A DNA stretch of 64,000 bases from Kiloniellales bacterium (lineage in GTDB: Bacteria > Pseudomonadota > Alphaproteobacteria > Kiloniellales > JAKSDN01): assembly GCA_030064845.1 (NCBI GenBank), contig JASJEC010000016.1, forward strand, positions 16,248-80,247, given 5' to 3'. A program made the translations under genes and the position numbers. Each line of letters starts with the position of its first letter. Within the stretch, counting starts at the first letter, position 1. The notes beneath the pieces were generated by a model. It did no database searches. It was not told the origin of the DNA and was given only the letters and a program-made list of their open reading frames with translations. Below are positions 17,494 through 27,700 of the stretch, piece by piece.

Positions 17494-19019
17494 GAAAGAC
17501 TTTCCAGCACTCTGGCCGCGCTCTCCCGGTAGGCCGCCTTCTTCTCGTCCGCCATGCGGTCCCAGGTGCGGTAGACCTGGGCGAGGCGGGGATTGCCGCG
17601 CAGCTTGTCCTCGTTCCGCACCAGGAAGTCCCAGTAGAGCGGGTTGAAGGGGCAGGCTTTCTCGCCGGTTTTCTGCTTCACGTCGTAGCGGCAGGCGCCG
17701 CAGTAGTCCGACATCTTGCTGATGTAGTTGCCGCTGGCCGCGTAGGGCTTGGAGCCGAGCAGGCCGCCGTCGGCGAACTGGCTCATGCCCAGCACGTTGG
17801 GCAGCTCGACCCATTCGTAGGCGTCGGCGTAGACCGCGAGGTACCACTCGTGCACCTGCTTGGGATCGACGCCCGCCAGCATGGCGAAGTTGCCGGTCAC
17901 CATGAGGCGCTGGATATGGTGCGCGTAGGCCTCCTCCTTGGTCTGGCTGATCGCGGCCTCCAGGCAGGCCATGTCGGTCTCGCCGGTCCAGTAGAAGCCG
18001 GGCAGGTCGCCCGAGGCGGCGAAGAAGTTCCGCTCGCGGTACTCCGGCATCTTGAGCCAGTAGATGCCGCGCACGTACTCGCGCCAGCCGATGATCTGGC
18101 GGATGAAGCCCTCGGCGGCGTTGAGCGGGGCCCGGCCGGCGCGATAGGCGGTCTCGACCCGCCGGCAGACCGCCAAGGGGTCGAGCAGGCCGGCGTTGAT
18201 GTAGAGCCCCAGGATGGAGTGATAGAGGAAGCGCTCGTCCCGTAGCATGGCGTCCTGGTAGTCGCCGAAAGTCGGCAGGGCGGTCTCGATGAAGTGGTCC
18301 AGGGCCGCCTCGGCCTGGGCCGCCGTCACGGCGAACCAGAAGGGCTCCAGGTCACCGAAGTTGTCGGGGAAGCGTTCGGCAACCAGCGTCAAGACCTCTC
18401 GGGTCACAGCGTCGGGCTCGAAACGCGCGGGGCCCGCCATGTCCAGGTCCGCCCCGGCCGGCTTGCGGTTTTCGGCGTCGAAGTTCCAGCGGCCGCCCTC
18501 GGGTTCCTCGCCGTCCATGAGCAGCCCCGTCTCGCGCCGCATCTCGCGGTAGAAGAACTCCATCCGCAGCTGCTTGCGCCCCTCGGCCCAACCTTCGAAC
18601 GCGGCGCGGGAACAGATGAATCGCCGGTCTTCGAGGACTTCCACCGGCAGGCCGAAGGCCTCGGACCAGCTCTCCACTGCCTCCCGGACCCGCCACTCGC
18701 CCGGCTCGGTCACGACTATGCGGGCCGGCCTCTCGCGTTCGAGCGCACGGGCGACCTCGTCGGTGAAGCTGCCGCTGTTGTCCGCCGCGTCGAGCGGAAC
18801 GTAGTCGACCGTCCAGCCGGCCGCGCGGAGCTCGGCGGCGAAGTGGCGCATCGCAGAGAAGACGAAGGCCAGCTTCTTTTTGTGGTGGCGGACGTAGGTG
18901 GCTTCGTCCCGCACCTCGGCCATGAGGACGCGGTCCCGCTCGGAATCCGCCGCCGCCAGGGAGGGCAGGGAATGGGAGAGCTGGTCGCCCAGCACCAGGA
19001 TGAGGTCGCCGTCGGCCAT
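17490..19019 (-). CDS. phrB: Iron-sulfur (6-4) photolyase of the PhrB/FeS-BCP class
   Basis: 509 residues. Light-driven DNA repair flavoprotein (FAD, with a 6,7-dimethyl-8-ribityllumazine antenna in Agrobacterium PhrB). The four cluster cysteines fall at C352, C440, C443 and C456, exactly two residues offset from C350/C438/C441/C454 of Agrobacterium PhrB. The C-terminal block DYCGACRYDVKQKTGEKACP is typical. The opening LILVLGDQLS and the MSQFADGGLL stretch also match. Known relatives repair (6-4) photoproducts. The gene ends inside the last codon of the convergent dehydratase gene. Confidence 0.95.
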   Translation of the reverse strand: MADGDLILVLGDQLSHSLPSLAAADSERDRVLMAEVRDEATYVRHHKKKLAFVFSAMRHFAAELRAAGWTVDYVPLDAADNSGSFTDEVARALERERPARIVVTEPGEWRVREAVESWSEAFGLPVEVLEDRRFICSRAAFEGWAEGRKQLRMEFFYREMRRETGLLMDGEEPEGGRWNFDAENRKPAGADLDMAGPARFEPDAVTREVLTLVAERFPDNFGDLEPFWFAVTAAQAEAALDHFIETALPTFGDYQDAMLRDERFLYHSILGLYINAGLLDPLAVCRRVETAYRAGRAPLNAAEGFIRQIIGWREYVRGIYWLKMPEYRERNFFAASGDLPGFYWTGETDMACLEAAISQTKEEAYAHHIQRLMVTGNFAMLAGVDPKQVHEWYLAVYADAYEWVELPNVLGMSQFADGGLLGSKPYAASGNYISKMSDYCGACRYDVKQKTGEKACPFNPLYWDFLVRNEDKLRGNPRLAQVYRTWDRMADEKKAAYRESAARVLESLS

Positions 19020-19092
19020 CGGCCTTGCTCGCTGTCGTGATGAACAGCTGTTCTACGTCGCAAAGGCGGTTCCGGTCTTCCGGTCGTCGGAT

Positions 19093-20184
19093 CTAGGCCT
19101 GGTGATCGAAGACGATGACGTTCCGGAGGGCTTCGCCGGTCCTGACCGAGGCGATCGCCTCGTTGATCTGCTCCAGCGGGTAACGGTTGGAGATCAGCTC
19201 GTCGAGCTTGAGCCGGCCCTGGCCGTAGAGGTCGATCAGCTTGGGGATGTCCACCCGGAGGCGCGTGCTGCCCATCTTGCTGCCCAGGATGCGCTTGCCG
19301 TGGTCGGCCAGATCGAGCGGCTCGAAGGCCGCCTTGGCGCCTTCCGGCGGCATGCCGACGATGACCAGCGTGCCGACCCGGCGGAGCAGGTCGACGGCGT
19401 GCTCGATCGCCGTGATGCTGCCGACGGTGACGAAGACGTAGTCGGCGCCCCGGCCTTCGGTCAGCGCCTTGACCTCCTTGACCGGGTCGTCGTGGGTCGG
19501 GTTGACCGTGTGCGTGGCCCCGAAGCGCCGGGCCGCCTCGAGCTTGGCGTCAGACAGGTCCATGGCGATCACGAGCTGGGCCCCGGCCAGGGCGGCGCCC
19601 TGGACGCTGTTCAGGCCGACGCCGCCGGTTCCGATCACGACCACGCTGCTGCCCGGCGACACCTTCGCGGTGTTGACCACGGCGCCGAGCCCCGTGATGA
19701 CCCCGCAGGACAGGACCGAAGCGCTGTCCAGGGGAACCGTCTTGGGAATCACCGCGCTCTGGGACTGGTCGACCACCACGTACTCCGCGAAGGCCGCCGT
19801 CCTGAGCCCCTGCTTGATCGCAGAGCCGTCCTTGGCGCGCAGCGGACCCTGCTCGTCCAGAGGAAGCGCCGTTTCGCACATGTTGGGATCGCCCTGATCG
19901 CAATAGAAGCAGGATCCGCAGGCGCGCAGCAGGGTGACGAGAACGTGGTCGCCCGGCACGATATCGCGTACCCCCGGGCCGACCTCCTCGACCACGCCCG
20001 CGGCCTCGTGGCCGAAGACCGCCGGCAGGGTGCCGCCCCAGGCGCCTTCCATGTAGTGGATGTCGCTGTGGCAGATGGCGCAGGCGGCGAGCTTCACCTT
20101 GATCTCGCCCTGACGGGGTGGATCGAGGTCGAGATCCTCGATCACCAGGGGCTTTCCGAAGTCGTGACAGACGGCGGCTTTCAT
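19093..20184 (-). CDS. Zinc-dependent alcohol dehydrogenase (class III-like MDR)
   Basis: 363 residues from the ATG at 20184. The medium-chain dehydrogenase fold is clear: catalytic zinc site in ACAICHSDIHYMEG and GHEAAG, structural zinc cysteines in ACGSCFYCDQGDPNMC, and the NAD-binding GTGGVGLNSVQGA. It resembles the formaldehyde/S-hydroxymethyl-glutathione and aryl-alcohol branches, and the precise alcohol is unknown. The frame extends upstream to 20232 without an initiation signal. Lies downstream of the M24-fold gene with a 129-base gap. Confidence 0.9.
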   Translation of the reverse strand: MKAAVCHDFGKPLVIEDLDLDPPRQGEIKVKLAACAICHSDIHYMEGAWGGTLPAVFGHEAAGVVEEVGPGVRDIVPGDHVLVTLLRACGSCFYCDQGDPNMCETALPLDEQGPLRAKDGSAIKQGLRTAAFAEYVVVDQSQSAVIPKTVPLDSASVLSCGVITGLGAVVNTAKVSPGSSVVVIGTGGVGLNSVQGAALAGAQLVIAMDLSDAKLEAARRFGATHTVNPTHDDPVKEVKALTEGRGADYVFVTVGSITAIEHAVDLLRRVGTLVIVGMPPEGAKAAFEPLDLADHGKRILGSKMGSTRLRVDIPKLIDLYGQGRLKLDELISNRYPLEQINEAIASVRTGEALRNVIVFDHQA

Positions 20185-20313
20185 GGCGTGCTTCCCAGTC
20201 GGATTTGACGATCGTCGTGTAGAGACCCGCATCGGGAGCCGCTAGCCTGGAACCGTCAAAACCCCCCGGAATCCGCCATTTCTCGCAAATAATCATGCTC
20301 GAACAAGAGCTTC

Positions 20314-21477
20314 TCAACCGGCGCCGATGACGCAGAGCTCCTTGGGGTAGGGTGTCAGGACCTCGTGACCGGTCTCGGTGACGACGATGGAATCGCCGAC
20401 GCGCGTCCCGAACGAGCCGGTCACCGTAATGCCGCCGTCGACCGCGAAGGTCATGCCCGGCTGCAGGACCGTCTTGTCGCCCGCCTTCAGTTCGGGCGCC
20501 TCCAGGTAGGAGATGCCAATGGCGCGGCCGGTCCGGTAGCCGGCGCTGAAGCCCGCCCCCCGGTAGACCGCTTCGGCCGCTTCGTGCACGGCCTCCGCCA
20601 GGACGCCGGGCCGGATCGCCGCCAGCGCGGCGGCCTGGGCCTCGATCGTCGTTTCATAGACCCGGCCCTGTTCCTCGCTGCACCTGCCGATGAAGAACTG
20701 GCGATCGAAACCGAGCTTGTATTGCTTGAACTTCGCCATGTTGCAGAAGCACATGTAGACGGGATCGCCGACTTCCAGCCGGCGGGTGTTCGCCCGGCGA
20801 TGCACCATCGCCGTATGGCGACCGCTCTGCATGATCTGGAGGTCATAGATCAGGGGCGACACGAAGGCGTCCCAACCCGCGCCGCTCAGGAAGCCGGCCG
20901 CTTGGCGGGTTCCGCCCTGGAGCGCGGCGAGGGCGATCTCGTATTCCGGCACGCCCTCCGCCATGACCGCCTTGGCCGCCTCCACCATGGCGACGGCGAT
21001 CTGGCCGCCCTGGCGCATGATCTCGATTTCCTCGGCGCTCTTGATCATGCGCATCTCGGCCAGGATCGGCGACACATCGCGGCGCGCGCCGGGCTGGCTC
21101 GCCTCGGCGAGCGCGGCGGCCACCATGGGCGGAGCTTGAAACTCGTCCCAGCCAAGGCTGGCGGGCCGGCTCTCGTCGAGGGTCCGGGCCAGCACGGCCT
21201 CCCAGCGATCGGGGCCGTCGTCCTGCCAGGGACGCAGGTCCTCGATCCAGGTCATGGCGCGTGCCATCTCCAGCTCCATGAGCGGCGTGATGATCATCGG
21301 CGCGCCGGCCGAGGGCACCAGGAGGAGGGTCGGACGGCCGAACTCGGGTCCCAGGTAGCCCCAGAGTCCGGCGAGATAGGCGATCGAGTCCTGGTCGGAA
21401 ATGACGGCGAGATCGATCTCGGCGCTTCTCAGACGCTCCTGGAACGCTGCGGTGTGCCGCTTCGACAGGGCGCGCAT
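20314..21477 (-). CDS. M24 pita-bread-fold protein, probably not a metallopeptidase
   Basis: 387 residues with the creatinase/prolidase layout: N-terminal domain (1-140) and C-terminal pita-bread domain (150-387). The usual five metal ligands are largely missing. The first Asp of the DLG motif is gone (VYMCFCNMAKFKQYKLGFD), the TGHGIG histidine reads TGRAIG, the EPG glutamate region reads FAVDGG, and the final RxED reads RVGD. Only the second aspartate (GFDRQFF) remains. A metal-independent, creatinase-like activity or a binding role is more likely. Its ATG overlaps the glnE stop by one base (TGATG), so translation is coupled to glnE. Confidence 0.85.
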   Translation of the reverse strand: MRALSKRHTAAFQERLRSAEIDLAVISDQDSIAYLAGLWGYLGPEFGRPTLLLVPSAGAPMIITPLMELEMARAMTWIEDLRPWQDDGPDRWEAVLARTLDESRPASLGWDEFQAPPMVAAALAEASQPGARRDVSPILAEMRMIKSAEEIEIMRQGGQIAVAMVEAAKAVMAEGVPEYEIALAALQGGTRQAAGFLSGAGWDAFVSPLIYDLQIMQSGRHTAMVHRRANTRRLEVGDPVYMCFCNMAKFKQYKLGFDRQFFIGRCSEEQGRVYETTIEAQAAALAAIRPGVLAEAVHEAAEAVYRGAGFSAGYRTGRAIGISYLEAPELKAGDKTVLQPGMTFAVDGGITVTGSFGTRVGDSIVVTETGHEVLTPYPKELCVIGAG

Positions 21478-24467
21478 CAGTCGCCCGCGCCCGACGGATC
21501 CGGCAGCTCCCCGCGCGGGCCTTCGATGATCTCGAAATAGGCCTCCGCCGACTGCTGCGCTGCCATGATCACGCGGTCCTTCAGGGCGGGGAAATCGGCG
21601 CAGCCCGTGGCGCGGGCGAGATCGACCTTGAGGCCGTCGGGCGCCGTCTCCTCGTCGAAGTCTTCCTTGCAGGTCAGCCGCAGGAAGGACTGCACCTGGC
21701 GAAGCAGCTGCATCGTCTCGATCAGGCGGCCGGCGAGGCTGCGGCCGATCAGGCCGGCTTCGGCGCTCTTGCGGAACGCCGCCTCGGTCGAGGCGTCAAG
21801 AATCTCCGGCCGCTCGGCGGCGTGGCGCAGCTGCAGGTACTGGGCGATGAACTCCAGGTCGACCAGTCCGCCGCGCAGGTGCTTGACGTTCCATGCCGAT
21901 TTCGCACCGTGCTCGCGGGTGATCCGGTCGCGCATCTCGGCGACGTCGCGCAGGAGCCCCGCCGGATCTCGGGGCCGTGTCAGGGTCGCGAGGCGCGCCG
22001 CTTCGATCCGGCTGGCGAGACCGTCGTCGCCGGAGACAACGCGCGCTCGGGTCAAGGCCATCTGCTCCCAGGTCCAGGACTCCTTCTCGTGATATCGCTG
22101 GAAGGCGGAAACCGAGACGGCGATCGGGCCTGCGGCACCCGAGGGGCGGAGACGCATGTCGATCTCATAGAGCCGGCCCTGCGCGGTCGCCGCCGAGAGC
22201 GCGTTGATGAAGCGCTGGGCGAGGCGGCCGAAGTACTGGCTGACCGGCAGGGGTTTCGGGCCGTCGGAGGCCTCGCAATCCGGGTCGGCTTCATAGAGGA
22301 AGACCAGATCGAGATCGGAGCTCACGGTCATCTCGCGGCTGCCCAGCTTGCCGAGCGCGAGGACGGCGAGGCCGGGTCCGGGGACCCGCCCGTGGCTTCG
22401 CGCCATCTCCTCGGCCACCGGGCCGGCCAGCGCGCCGATCACGGCATCGGCGATGTCGCTGAGCGCCTGGCCGGCCTCCGCGACGTCGGCGCTCCGACGC
22501 AGGATCTGGGTGCCGACCTGGAACTTCCGGTCGCCGGCCCAGAGACGGGTCAGGTCGAGCACGTCCTGGAAGTCGCGCGCCTGCGTTAGCGTCGCCGAGA
22601 GCTCGCCGCGGAGGTTTGGCAACGGCGGCACGGGCTCGAAGAAGTCCTGGCTGAGCACGGCGTCGAGCAGGCTGGGCTTGCGGCTCAGATGCTCGGCCAG
22701 GGCCGGCGCGCTGCCCATGATCCGGGCCAGAAGTTCGAGCAGGGTCGGATTGGCCTGCAGCAGCGAGAAAAGCTGGACGCCGGCCGGCAGACCGGAAAGG
22801 AACTCGTCGAACTTTACCAGGGCCCCGTCGGGGTTGACGGTCCCGCCGAGGCTTTCCAGGAGTTTCGGCATCAGCTCGGTCAGGATCTCGCGCGCACGGG
22901 TCGAGCGGGTGGCGCGATGACGTCCGTGGTGCCAGGCTCTGACGGTGTTGAACACCAGCGCCCCGTCCTTGAAACCCAGCTCGGCCAGGCTCTGCAGCGT
23001 GGCCGCCTCCGGCTCGCCGCCGGTGAAAACCAGGTTGCCGGGTCCCGACAGGGGCTCCGCCTGTTCGAAGAGCTCGGCGTAGGCGGCTTCGACGGCGCGC
23101 AGGTGGGTCAGGAACTCGCGTTCGAACGGCGCCAGCTCTGCATGGCCCATGAAGGCGGCGAGTCGTTCGAGACCGGCCGGTTCCTTCGGGATCGAGTGGG
23201 TCTGGTGATCATCCATCATCTGAAGACGGTGCTCTAATTTCCTCAGAAAACGATATGATTCTCCCAATTGTATGGCGATCTCCGGATCGATCCGGCCGGC
23301 GTCGGCCAGAGCGCGGAGGGCGTCCTCGGTCCGCGCGCTGCGCAGTTCGGGGGCGCGGCCGCCGTAGATCAGCTGCTGGGTCTGGGCGAAGAACTCGATT
23401 TCCCGTATTCCGCCGCGACCGAGTTTGACATTGTGACCGGCGAGGCCGATGTCCCGGCTACCCTTCTGCGCGTTGATCTGGCGCTTGATCGAGTGCACGT
23501 CCTGTATTGCCCAGAAATCCAGGTGCTTGCGCCAGACGAAGGGCCTCAATTCGGTAATAAACTCGGCGCCGAGCGCCAGGTCACCGGCGACCGGTCGCGC
23601 CTTGATCATGGCGGCGCGTTCCCAGTTCTGTCCCATGCTCTCGTAGTAGGACATGGCCGTGTTGTAGGCGATGGCGAGCGGCATGGCCGCAGGATCGGGC
23701 CGGAGCCGCAGGTCCACCCGCGCGACATAGCCGTCGCCGGTTCGTTCCTCCATGAGGGTGACCAGGTCCCGCGTCAGCCGCACGAAGGCCTCCTGCACGC
23801 TCAAGGGGCCGCGATAATCGATCATGGCCGGGTCGTAGATCACGATGAGATCCACGTCGGAGGAGTAGTTCAGTTCCCGGGCGCCGAGCTTGCCCATGCC
23901 GAGGATGGCGTAGCCGCAGCCTTCCAGAGGCTCTTCCGGGTTCCGCACCCCCAAGTGTCCGCGCTCGGCGGCGGTCAGGATAAGGTGGCTTGCGGCTGCG
24001 GTCAGGGCAGCGTCGGCGAAGGCGCTCAGCGCCTCGCAGACCCTCGCCAGGGACCAGACCTCGCAGATATCGGCCAGAGCGACGGTCAGCGCGGCCCGTT
24101 TCCTCAGCCGCCGAAGCGCGGCCATCAGGGCGCGCCGGTCGGGCCGTTCGCGCGCGGCGCCGTCGACCGCAGCCATAAGGTCGGCGAAAGCTTTGTCGGC
24201 GCCCAGCTTCAAGAGGCTGGTAAAGAACCCCATATCTCCGAGAGCGCACTCGGTCAGGAAAGGGCTGTTGGCAAAGATCCCGTTAAGCAGTCGTTGTCCG
24301 CGCCGATCATTCGCCAGTGCGCCGGCCAGGCTGCTGCTGTCCGGATCTTCGAGTTTGGCGACGCCCTCGCGCCAGCGCTCGTATCCGATGGCGACGCGTC
24401 CCTCGTCGGCCTTGCTCGCCAAGGCTGAATCGGTGTCCAGGAAATGAAGGTCTTGCGACAGGCTCAT
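21477..24467 (-). CDS. glnE: Glutamine synthetase adenylyltransferase/deadenylase
   Basis: Bifunctional enzyme, 996 residues, that attaches and removes AMP on glutamine synthetase in response to PII and glutamine. Two nucleotidyltransferase domains are visible: an N-terminal deadenylase with YSSDVDLIVIYD (about 198-210) and a C-terminal adenylylase with VSSDLDLVFLYE (about 714-726), each followed by helical glutamate/PII-responsive regions. Full length for the family. A 249-base divergent region separates it from the AsmA-type gene. Confidence 0.96.
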   Translation of the reverse strand: MSLSQDLHFLDTDSALASKADEGRVAIGYERWREGVAKLEDPDSSSLAGALANDRRGQRLLNGIFANSPFLTECALGDMGFFTSLLKLGADKAFADLMAAVDGAARERPDRRALMAALRRLRKRAALTVALADICEVWSLARVCEALSAFADAALTAAASHLILTAAERGHLGVRNPEEPLEGCGYAILGMGKLGARELNYSSDVDLIVIYDPAMIDYRGPLSVQEAFVRLTRDLVTLMEERTGDGYVARVDLRLRPDPAAMPLAIAYNTAMSYYESMGQNWERAAMIKARPVAGDLALGAEFITELRPFVWRKHLDFWAIQDVHSIKRQINAQKGSRDIGLAGHNVKLGRGGIREIEFFAQTQQLIYGGRAPELRSARTEDALRALADAGRIDPEIAIQLGESYRFLRKLEHRLQMMDDHQTHSIPKEPAGLERLAAFMGHAELAPFEREFLTHLRAVEAAYAELFEQAEPLSGPGNLVFTGGEPEAATLQSLAELGFKDGALVFNTVRAWHHGRHRATRSTRAREILTELMPKLLESLGGTVNPDGALVKFDEFLSGLPAGVQLFSLLQANPTLLELLARIMGSAPALAEHLSRKPSLLDAVLSQDFFEPVPPLPNLRGELSATLTQARDFQDVLDLTRLWAGDRKFQVGTQILRRSADVAEAGQALSDIADAVIGALAGPVAEEMARSHGRVPGPGLAVLALGKLGSREMTVSSDLDLVFLYEADPDCEASDGPKPLPVSQYFGRLAQRFINALSAATAQGRLYEIDMRLRPSGAAGPIAVSVSAFQRYHEKESWTWEQMALTRARVVSGDDGLASRIEAARLATLTRPRDPAGLLRDVAEMRDRITREHGAKSAWNVKHLRGGLVDLEFIAQYLQLRHAAERPEILDASTEAAFRKSAEAGLIGRSLAGRLIETMQLLRQVQSFLRLTCKEDFDEETAPDGLKVDLARATGCADFPALKDRVIMAAQQSAEAYFEIIEGPRGELPDPSGAGD

Positions 24468-24716
24468 GGCTCAGGCGTGTAACAATGAGGGTCGCGCAAC
24501 CTTCTGGTTGGTCATCGCTGCCGTCCGTGCTATGCGGCCCTCCCCGATCATCAGATCAACAGGTCTCGCGGGCGCTGCCAAGGGCCTTGGCCAGAGCAGG
24601 GCGCCGCACAGCCCGTTTTGTGGATGTCTTAATGGTCACGGTCGCGCCTCGTCGCTCCCCGGAACGCCTCGGGACCCGCGGGCGGCGTCTGGCCGCGGGC
24701 CGGGTCGTCTCCCGCA

Positions 24717-27700
24717 ATGATTAAGCGGTCGCTGAGAATCTGTCTTCAGACCCTGGCCGGCCTCGCCGTGCTCGGCGCGGTGCTGGTTGGCGCGGGCTCC
24801 TGGCGTCTCGCCCAGGGGCCGGTCAAGCTGGACTTCCTCACCCCCTACCTGGAGAGCGCCGTAAGGCTGGGGACGGAGGAGAAGTCGAGACTGAAGATCG
24901 GCGAGACGGTGCTGATCTGGGCCGACTGGTCTCGGGCCATGGATGTCCGCCTGCGCGACGTGAAACTGGTCGACGAGGCAGGACTTCCGCTGATCAGCCT
25001 GCCCGAGCTCTCCGTCAACATAAGCCTGGCGGCGCTGATGGTCGGCCAGATCGCGCCCTCCAGGATCGAAGCCTTCGGCGCCAGCGTGACGCTGGTTCGA
25101 CAGGAAGACGGCGGCTTCGATTTCGAGTCCTACGGCCTGCCGGAAGAGGAGACGGCGGACGAGGCGGCGCAGCTTGATATCTCCCAGTTCGTGCCCGAGT
25201 TCATCGCCCAGATGAATGCCGATCCGCAGCGGACCGATCCCTTGTCCTTCCTCCGCGCCGTGCGCATCGTCGACGGCTCGCTCTTCATCATCGACCGCTC
25301 CATCAATTCGGTCTGGCACGCGCCCTCGGCGCATATCTCCGTGCAGCGCCTGAGCAGCGGCCTGGCGGCACGGGTCACGCTATCGTTCAGTGATGTGCAG
25401 GAGACCGGCGAACTGGACCTGTCACTGTTCTATCAGGCCGAGAACGAGTCGATCGATCTCGAGGCGCGGCTCGTCGACCTGCGGGCGCCCTCCCTCGGAT
25501 TCTTCAGCGCGGACATGGCGCCGGTCGCCGGCTTTGATCTTCCCCTGAGCGGATCCCTCGAGGCGTCGCTGGCCGCCAACGGTCGTCTGCGCAGTATGAG
25601 CTACAAGATAACCGCCGCTCCCGGTTCCCTGACCCTGCCCCAGTGGCTGCCCGAGCCGGTTGCCGTCCACGCCCTCTCGCTGCAGGGCGCCTGGGAGCCC
25701 GAGGCGGGCGCCCTGGAAATGGAGGAGGTGGCCGCGACCGTTTCGCCGCACGGCTTCGAGGGCGACATCGACGCCGCCGCGTCCCTGTCCTTCTCGGCCT
25801 CGGCCCGCTTTCTCGACGAGGGGTTGCGCCTGGAGTTCGGCGGGGAGGTGCGTCGGGTCTCGGCCGGCGACATTGGTCTGTTCTGGCCTCTTCCCGTCGC
25901 CAAGAACGCGCGGGACTGGACCGTCGAGAACATCAGCGAGGGCGAGGTCGAGACGGCAGACATAACGGCGGGTCTCTGGATTCCCACCGACGACCTCGAG
26001 GCGACAACGGTAGAGCATCTGTCCGGAACCCTCCGATATCGGGACCTGACGGTCTACTACCAGAAGCCGCTGCCGCCGGTCGTCGACATATCCGGGACCG
26101 CGACCTTCGATGTCGAGCAAATGGTCTTCATCCCCGAGACGGGAAGGCTGGACGGGATCGAGGTCGAGTCGGGCAAGGTCGCGGTCCTCGGCCTCGACAA
26201 GGAGGATCAGGAACTCGAGTTGCGCATCAAGATCGGCGGACCGCTCCGCGACGCGCTGACGCTGCTCAACGACGACAGTCTGGGCTTGATGTCCGAACTC
26301 GGCGTCGATCCGGCGCGAACCGCGGGCGATGCGAAGGCCGAGGTCCACTTTTCCTTTCCGCTTATCCAGGACCTGACATTCGAGGAAATCCGGGTCGGGG
26401 CCGAAGCTGAGATCAAGAGGCTCCGCCTAGATTCCATCGCCCTCGACCAGGATGTGACGGAAGGCGACGTGCGCCTGACGGTCGACAACGAGTCCATGAC
26501 CGTGAGCGGTCCGATCGTCTTCGGGGGCGTGCCGATCCTAATGGACTGGACCGAGAACTTCGGGAGGGAGGCGCCCTTCCAGAGCGTGTTCAAGGTCGAG
26601 TTCGACAGTATCGACGAGAAGGACCTGGACGCCTTCGGGCTCGACCTCTTGCGTTACCTGGAAGGTGAACTGGCGGGTTCCGTCGAGATCAAGCTGGACG
26701 CGCAACGCAACGGCAGGATCGACATGCAGGCCGACCTGCTGACCGCGCGGCTGATCATTGACGACCTCAAGTGGTTGAAGCCGCGCAACGTTCCGGGCCG
26801 CCTCGAAGGCTCGCTCGGGGTTAGCGGAGAGCGCTTCGTCGATTTCGAGTTGCGGCGCCTCGAAGCGGGGACCCTCGCGGCGCGGGGTCGGGGTGAGTTC
26901 GACGAGACCGGCACTTCCTTGCGCCGGGTGATGCTCGAGGACGTTCGGCTGGGACGCAACCGGCTGTCGTCGATCGACCTGGAGTGGCAGCCGGGTGGCA
27001 TGAGGGTCGTGCTCGGCGAAGGTGAGCTCGATGCCGAGCCCTTCATGACGACCGTCACAAAGCGGCCGGCGGCGAACGGCGCTGCGGACCAAGCCTCGGA
27101 CGAGATGCTGGAGCTGCCGAATCTCTTCGCCTCGGCGCCTCATCTCAGTTCCGTGCGTTTTGGAGAAGGCCGCAGAGTGGAGGACGTCTCTTTCCTGATG
27201 GATCGCCGTGACGGCGGCTGGCAGCGCCTGGTCATCTCGGGGAGGGTTCCCGAAGACGCCTGGACGGTCGGAATGGACGTCGACCCCGACCGTGACATGT
27301 CGATGCAGCGGGCCGGCAACACCAAGCTGGACCAGGACGATCTGGCCAACCGCCAGGAGAACGCCGTGGCCCTGGAGGAGGCCGAGGCCGAGATCGAGGA
27401 GATGGGGCTGAACGAAGAGGAGCGCAGTTTCACCTTCGACTACGGGCCTGCCGATAATGGGCGGTTCGATCTGACGGTTCACGCCGACGATGTCGGCGGC
27501 CTGCTGTATTCCTTCAACTTGAACGACACTGTGGAAGGCGGACGCCTCAGCATCAGCGCGGCGAGCGACGGACCGATCCCGCAGAACGACCTGGCGGGCA
27601 AGATCCGCGTACGCAACTTCAAGCTGGTCGAAACCCCCTTGCTGGCCAACCTTCTCTCGGTCGCGTCGTTCACCGGCTTGCTCGATACTTTGACCGGCAA

